This document shows, piece by piece, positions 60,171 through 64,000 of a stretch of 64,000 nucleotides of DNA (position 1 is the stretch's first letter; every line of letters begins with the position of its first letter). The position numbers and the translations under genes were made by a program. The notes beneath the pieces are model-generated. The model ran no database searches, had not been told where the DNA came from, and saw nothing but the letters and a program-made list of their open reading frames with translations. The DNA comes from Eubacterium barkeri. GTDB lineage: Bacteria; Bacillota; Clostridia; Eubacteriales; Eubacteriaceae. The DNA lies in contig NZ_FNOU01000004.1 of assembly GCF_900107125.1 (NCBI RefSeq), positions 1 through 64,000 on the forward strand, read 5' to 3'.

Positions 60171-62555
60171 ATGAATGAAAGAAGCTTGAAGGTTCTGGAA
60201 TATCCTAAGATCATCACCGCCTTACAGGAAAATTGCATTACCCAGGGCGGAAAAATGATGGCAAAGGCCCTGGTGCCCATGACCTGTATCGGGGAGGTAC
60301 AGCAGAGCCTGGATTTGACCGAAGAAGCCGTTGGCATGGTGCTTCGAAACGGTCGGCCTCCACTGGCGGAGCTGGCAGACACGGACGATTATGTCCACCG
60401 TGCAGCCATTGGAGCCATGCTGTCCATGGGAGAGCTCTTACGCATTGCCTCCCTCCTGCGTGTGGCCCGGGATATGGATAACTACTATTATACCGATACA
60501 CAGATGGACGTGTTGGTGGGGTTGAAGGCTTTATTTGAAGCCCTGGACCCCTGTGAAATGTTAGAATCAGAAATTAGCCGAAAAATCCTGACCGAGGATG
60601 AAATGGCGGATAATGCCTCCCAGGAGCTGTCCCGGATTCGCCGGGAAATCCTTATTAAAAACGGCCGAATTACGGAAAAACTCAATGGGATTATTTCTTC
60701 GACCGCCAATGAAAAATACCTCCAGGAACGGCTGGTCACCATTCGTAATAACCGTTATGTGGTTCCGGTGAAACAGGAATACCGGAATATGATCCCTGGG
60801 GTAGTACTGGATAAATCGACCAGTGGGGCGACCCTGTTTATCGAGCCTCTATCGGTGGTGGAACTCAACAATGATTTAAAGGAGCTGGCCATTGAAGAGG
60901 AAAAGGAAATGGTCCGGATTTTAAAACTCCTTTCCCAAAAGGTGGCCATGATGCAGGCCGTCCTCACCGAGGACCACGCTGTGCTCACAGAATTGGATTT
61001 TATTTATGCCAAGGCGAAGTATGCCCTGGCCATTGGCGGAGAACGGGTCTCGGTAGCAGAGGACGGAGAATATCGCCTGCTCCGGGCCCGACACCCCCTG
61101 CTGGATCCTAAAAAGGCCGTGGCCTCGGATATCGTGTTGGACGAGGCGATCCATACCATGATTATCACAGGCCCGAACACAGGGGGAAAGACCGTTACCT
61201 TGAAAACCATGGGGCTCTTAAGTCTTATGGTGCAGTCCGGCTTATTTATCCCGGTGCGGGAGGGCAGCAGCCTGCGTCTCTTCCAGGAGGTTTATGCGGA
61301 CATCGGGGACGAGCAGAGCATTGAGCAAAGCCTGTCCACCTTCTCCTCCCATATGACGAATATCGTCAGTATTATGAAAACCGCTGATGCTAAGTCTCTG
61401 GTACTTTTTGATGAATTGGGGGCAGGGACAGACCCCACCGAGGGGGCGGCCCTGGCCATTGCCATTTTAGATACCCTGCATCAGCGAGGGGGGCTGACAG
61501 CAGCCACGACCCACTACAGCGAGCTGAAGGAATACGCCCTGGTCACACCGGGGATTACCAATGCCTCGGTGGAGTTTGATGTGGCTACCCTGGGGCCAAC
61601 CTATCGCCTGCTCATTGGCGTTCCGGGGAAATCCAATGCCTTTCAAATTGCCAGTCGCCTGGGCCTTGAGGATAATATCATTGATGCCGCCCGGAGTACC
61701 ATGGCGGTCGGCTCCATTCAGTTTGAAGAAACCCTGGAAAAATTAGAAGAAAATCGCCATCGGGTAGAGGCAGAAGCCCGGGAGATGCGACTGCTCCGGG
61801 AGGAAGCTGAAGCCTTGAGGGAAAAGGCCCAGAGAGCACAGGAATCCGCCCGGCGCCAGAGTGAGGCACTCTTAACCCAGGCCCGGGAGGAATCCGCCCG
61901 GATTGTCGCAGAAACCAAGGAAAAAACCGATGAAATTTACAAGGAGATTCGGTATATCCAGGAAAACATGGAAGCCGGCCTGGGGGACAATAAGAAGCTG
62001 GAGGCCCTGCGCAAGGACATTTCTGACCAGGAAAAGGGGCTCTATGCCACCTATAAGAAAAAGATCAAGAGTGAGAAGAAGAAAAAGCCCGCCCGGGCCG
62101 TGTCCACCCAGATTGACAAGGGAACCCCGGTTCATATCTACAGCCTTCACCAAGACGGTGAGGTCCTGGAGGTCCTTAAAAAAGAGAAGAAGTATTTTGT
62201 CCAGGTGGGCATGCTGAAGATGAAGATTAACATGGACGATGCCGTAGCCATAAAGAAGGAAGCTCCAAAGACGGTGAGACGGCAAAAACCCATTACTTCA
62301 GCAGATCGCCACGCCATGGAAACCCGTCTGGATTTACGGGGACGTAACGGGGAAGAATCCTTGTTTCTGGTGGAAAAAATGATTTCCGATGCCCTGGTAT
62401 CCGGGACCCATCAGCTGGTCATTCTCCACGGTAAGGGGACAGGGAAGCTGCGTCAGGTCATTCAGGCCTACTTAAAGGATAATCCCTATGTGGAGGATTT
62501 TCGGATGGGGGCACCCCATGAAGGGGGAGACGGCGTCACCATTGTTACGCTTTAA
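60171..62555 (+). CDS. mutS2: MutS2 endonuclease / recombination suppressor and ribosome rescue factor
   Basis: 794 residues. Core clamp-lever helices, Walker A TGPNTGGKTVTLKT, Walker B LVLFDELGAGTDPTEGAALA, a long coiled coil (about 520-640), a KOW-like segment and a C-terminal Smr domain (LDLRGRNGEESLFLVEKMI, LHGKGTGKLRQVI). MutS2 suppresses homologous recombination. In Bacillus it also splits collided ribosomes. No ribosome binding site closer than GAGTCGAATAATAT is visible, so it is probably coupled to the upstream gene. Confidence 0.97.
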   Translation: MNERSLKVLEYPKIITALQENCITQGGKMMAKALVPMTCIGEVQQSLDLTEEAVGMVLRNGRPPLAELADTDDYVHRAAIGAMLSMGELLRIASLLRVARDMDNYYYTDTQMDVLVGLKALFEALDPCEMLESEISRKILTEDEMADNASQELSRIRREILIKNGRITEKLNGIISSTANEKYLQERLVTIRNNRYVVPVKQEYRNMIPGVVLDKSTSGATLFIEPLSVVELNNDLKELAIEEEKEMVRILKLLSQKVAMMQAVLTEDHAVLTELDFIYAKAKYALAIGGERVSVAEDGEYRLLRARHPLLDPKKAVASDIVLDEAIHTMIITGPNTGGKTVTLKTMGLLSLMVQSGLFIPVREGSSLRLFQEVYADIGDEQSIEQSLSTFSSHMTNIVSIMKTADAKSLVLFDELGAGTDPTEGAALAIAILDTLHQRGGLTAATTHYSELKEYALVTPGITNASVEFDVATLGPTYRLLIGVPGKSNAFQIASRLGLEDNIIDAARSTMAVGSIQFEETLEKLEENRHRVEAEAREMRLLREEAEALREKAQRAQESARRQSEALLTQAREESARIVAETKEKTDEIYKEIRYIQENMEAGLGDNKKLEALRKDISDQEKGLYATYKKKIKSEKKKKPARAVSTQIDKGTPVHIYSLHQDGEVLEVLKKEKKYFVQVGMLKMKINMDDAVAIKKEAPKTVRRQKPITSADRHAMETRLDLRGRNGEESLFLVEKMISDALVSGTHQLVILHGKGTGKLRQVIQAYLKDNPYVEDFRMGAPHEGGDGVTIVTL

Positions 62556-62581
62556 ATGGTCCTTTAGAGGCGCGTCCTCCC

Positions 62582-62610
62582 TTGACATTTTGTAAGGTTT
62601 AAATTATAAT
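62582..62610 (+). promoter_or_regulatory. perR-like promoter
   Basis: Perfect consensus: TTGACA (62582-62587), 17-bp spacer, TATAAT (62605-62610), 45 bases before the start codon. Confidence 0.9.
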
Positions 62611-62654
62611 CTTTATAAGAAACTATGGTCTAAAAGCACGGGAAGGAGATCCAC

Positions 62655-63065
62655 ATGAAGGTAAGTGAGGAGCAAGTTAAAAAACGCATTCGGGATGCTG
62701 GTTTACGGGCTACCCCTCAGCGCATCCATCTGCTCCGTATTTTGATGGAAACACCGACCCATCCATCCGCAGAAATGTTGATGACGATGTCCAAGGAGGC
62801 TGGGTTTGAACTGTCTATTGGAACGGTGTACAACACCCTGGAGTGTTTTGAGGATAAGGGGCTGGTTATTCGGGTTCACGATGCCAGCGAGGTGATGCGC
62901 TACGATGCAAAAACAGACTTCCATGTCCATTTAGTGGACCGGGAGCACAATGTCATCATGGACTTTTTTGATGACGAATTAGAAGGGATCATCAAGGGCC
63001 ACCTTAAAGGAAAAGTTCCAGCGGAATTTTCTGCTAAACATATTGACATTTCGCTTTATGCTTGA
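62655..63065 (+). CDS. Fur family regulator (PerR-like)
   Basis: 136 residues. Winged helix LRATPQRIHLLRILMETPTHPSAEML...IGTVYNTLECFEDKGLV, with the Fur family TVYNtL motif. The regulatory metal site residues are present: YDAKTDFHVHLVDREHNVIMDFFDD. The two C-x-x-C pairs of the structural zinc site are absent; the only cysteine is in LECFE. PerR-type proteins repress peroxide-defence genes. The start follows AAGGAGATCCAC. Confidence 0.9.
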   Translation: MKVSEEQVKKRIRDAGLRATPQRIHLLRILMETPTHPSAEMLMTMSKEAGFELSIGTVYNTLECFEDKGLVIRVHDASEVMRYDAKTDFHVHLVDREHNVIMDFFDDELEGIIKGHLKGKVPAEFSAKHIDISLYA

Positions 63066-63081
63066 GATAGTGTAAAAGCAA

Positions 63082-63129
63082 AAGAAGCTTTCGCCACAGA
63101 GTATCCTCTGGGAGAAAGCTTCTTTTTTT
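63082..63129. terminator. terminator between perR and the converging aldolase gene
   Basis: AAGAAGCTTTC pairs with GAAAGCTTCTT, with a T-run to 63129 and A-rich sequence on the other side, so it may act for both genes. Confidence 0.85.
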
Positions 63130-63136
63130 CGTGGTG

Positions 63137-64000
63137 TTAGAGGGATTTTTGTAAATCCAGGTAGCATTCGTAGCCCTGGGCACCGGTGGCACCGTGATGG
63201 ACGACCTGGCGGATGGCTTTAATCATGGCCTGGGGATGATCGGCCTGGAAAACATTTCGACCCATATCCACCCCGTGGGCACCGCGTTTAATGGCCTGAT
63301 ATGCCATTTCCAGGGCGTCGGACTCTGGAATCTTCTTTCCGCCGGCAATGACCAGGGGAACGGGACAGGCGGCAGCCACTTCTTCAAAATCCTCACAATA
63401 GTATACCTTGACGATTTGACAGCCAAACTCTGCCAGCATCCGGGTAGCCAGGGAAAAATATTTCTTGTTTCGTTCCATCTGCTTGCCAACAGCCACAACC
63501 CCCAGGGTGGGGATGCCATAGCGGTTGCCCGCGTCGATGGTTCTGACGATGTTATGAATACTCTGACACTCACCGGTATCTCCAATGAAGGTCTGGATGG
63601 CCATACAGGTGGCATTCATTCGGATGGCGTCTTCAATGTCCACGCCGATGACCTCGTGGCTCATGTCATCCCCCACAGAAACAACAGAGCTGCCGGCAGA
63701 GCAGCGCAGGGCGGTGGCTTTTTTACAATCCGGTGGGATACAGGTCCGCAGAGCACCCCGGGTCCCCATGAGGACATCTGCATCAGCCATGAGTGGCGGA
63801 ATGGCTAAGTCCAAACGCTCCAGGCCCTGGGTGGGTCCCATGATATAGCCGTGGTCAAAGGCCAGCATGATGGTATTCCCACTTTGGGGATCGAAGATCT
63901 GGGATAATCGGGATTTCATACCCCAGTCGACATTTTCCATACCTTTAACGTGGAAGGACGTGTTCGCCTGGGGGCGGTCAAATCCAAAATCTTTAGCTTT
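63137..64000 (-). CDS. LsrF/FbaB-like class I aldolase, N-terminus beyond window
   Basis: The frame runs to the window end without a stop. The 288 visible residues begin KAKDFGFDRPQANTSFHVKG, which aligns with E. coli LsrF shortly after its start (KDFxxDxPQxN), so about ten residues are missing and the ATG at 63940 is internal. Features: LDWGM-like VDWGMKSRL, MLAFDHGYIMGPTQGLER, QIVKVYYCEDF (Schiff-base lysine region), VIAGGKKIPE and DMGRNVFQADHP. LsrF is the thiolase that ends autoinducer-2 degradation; related archaeal-type enzymes are fructose-bisphosphate aldolases. No other lsr gene is visible, so the substrate is open. Confidence 0.88.
   Translation of the reverse strand, partial: KAKDFGFDRPQANTSFHVKGMENVDWGMKSRLSQIFDPQSGNTIMLAFDHGYIMGPTQGLERLDLAIPPLMADADVLMGTRGALRTCIPPDCKKATALRCSAGSSVVSVGDDMSHEVIGVDIEDAIRMNATCMAIQTFIGDTGECQSIHNIVRTIDAGNRYGIPTLGVVAVGKQMERNKKYFSLATRMLAEFGCQIVKVYYCEDFEEVAAACPVPLVIAGGKKIPESDALEMAYQAIKRGAHGVDMGRNVFQADHPQAMIKAIRQVVHHGATGAQGYECYLDLQKSL

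Noticed and set aside
1-64000. CRISPR arrays and replication origin
   Set aside because: No regularly spaced direct repeats and no dnaA-box cluster were seen.

Overview
The window looks like a chromosome segment of a strictly anaerobic, low-to-mid GC Gram-positive bacterium of the class Clostridia, plausibly Eubacteriaceae or a close acetogen-like relative (inference). Supporting content: all three [FeFe]-hydrogenase maturases (HydE, HydG, HydF), a clostridial 2[4Fe-4S] ferredoxin, a membrane pyrophosphatase, a CggR-led glycolytic operon, EutS/EutP microcompartment genes, a type I 3-dehydroquinase, strong AGGAGG-type ribosome binding sites and consensus sigma-A promoters.

Layout. 1-13300: the 3' end of a MATE exporter, an unassigned structured RNA enclosed by two identical hairpins, then hydE-hydG-hydF on the minus strand with a type I holin-like toxin and its antisense RNA lodged between hydG and hydF. 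Next come a MarR-MATE pair, a BceRS-like two-component system, ferredoxin, a PadR-HAAS membrane protein pair, eutS-eutP, a second structured RNA with its own promoter and terminator, and a metallophosphoesterase. 13383-15068: rlmD with a foreign-looking 101-residue tail. 15070-29255: an AT-rich accessory island. It carries a class 2 OLD nuclease plus UvrD-like helicase (Gabija-like defence pair), an IS21 element, a truncated IS3 element, a tight four-gene minus-strand operon of unknown function, an IS3 remnant, and two small genes enclosed by 36-bp inverted repeats.

29390-43000: WYL and XRE regulators, a small membrane protein with a tiny coupled partner, a lipoprotein, a Phd/ParE toxin-antitoxin module, a compact type IV pilus/type II secretion-like operon (ATPase, inner-membrane protein and five prepilin-like or accessory proteins), a DUF362 ferredoxin protein, aroD, tRNA-Leu(CAA), and a radical SAM/SPASM protein that shares a 13-bp palindromic box with its neighbouring MarR gene. 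43500-64000: cggR-gap-pgk-tpiA-gpmI, secG, hppA, rarA, then a housekeeping run of M16C protease, D,D-carboxypeptidase, U32 protein and mutS2, a PerR-like regulator, and an LsrF-like aldolase cut by the window end.

The best candidate for an undescribed system is the four-gene operon at 23126-27951: an AAA+ ATPase of the CbbX/SpoVK type, a tail-anchored coiled-coil protein with four copies of an H-L-x-x-I-D-x-x-W motif, a small membrane-anchored protein, and a 591-residue protein with an HNH-like motif and a hydrophobic region. The last two share a homologous C-terminal tail of about 57 residues. Its position next to a Gabija-like pair suggests a role in mobile-element conflict, but that is inference.
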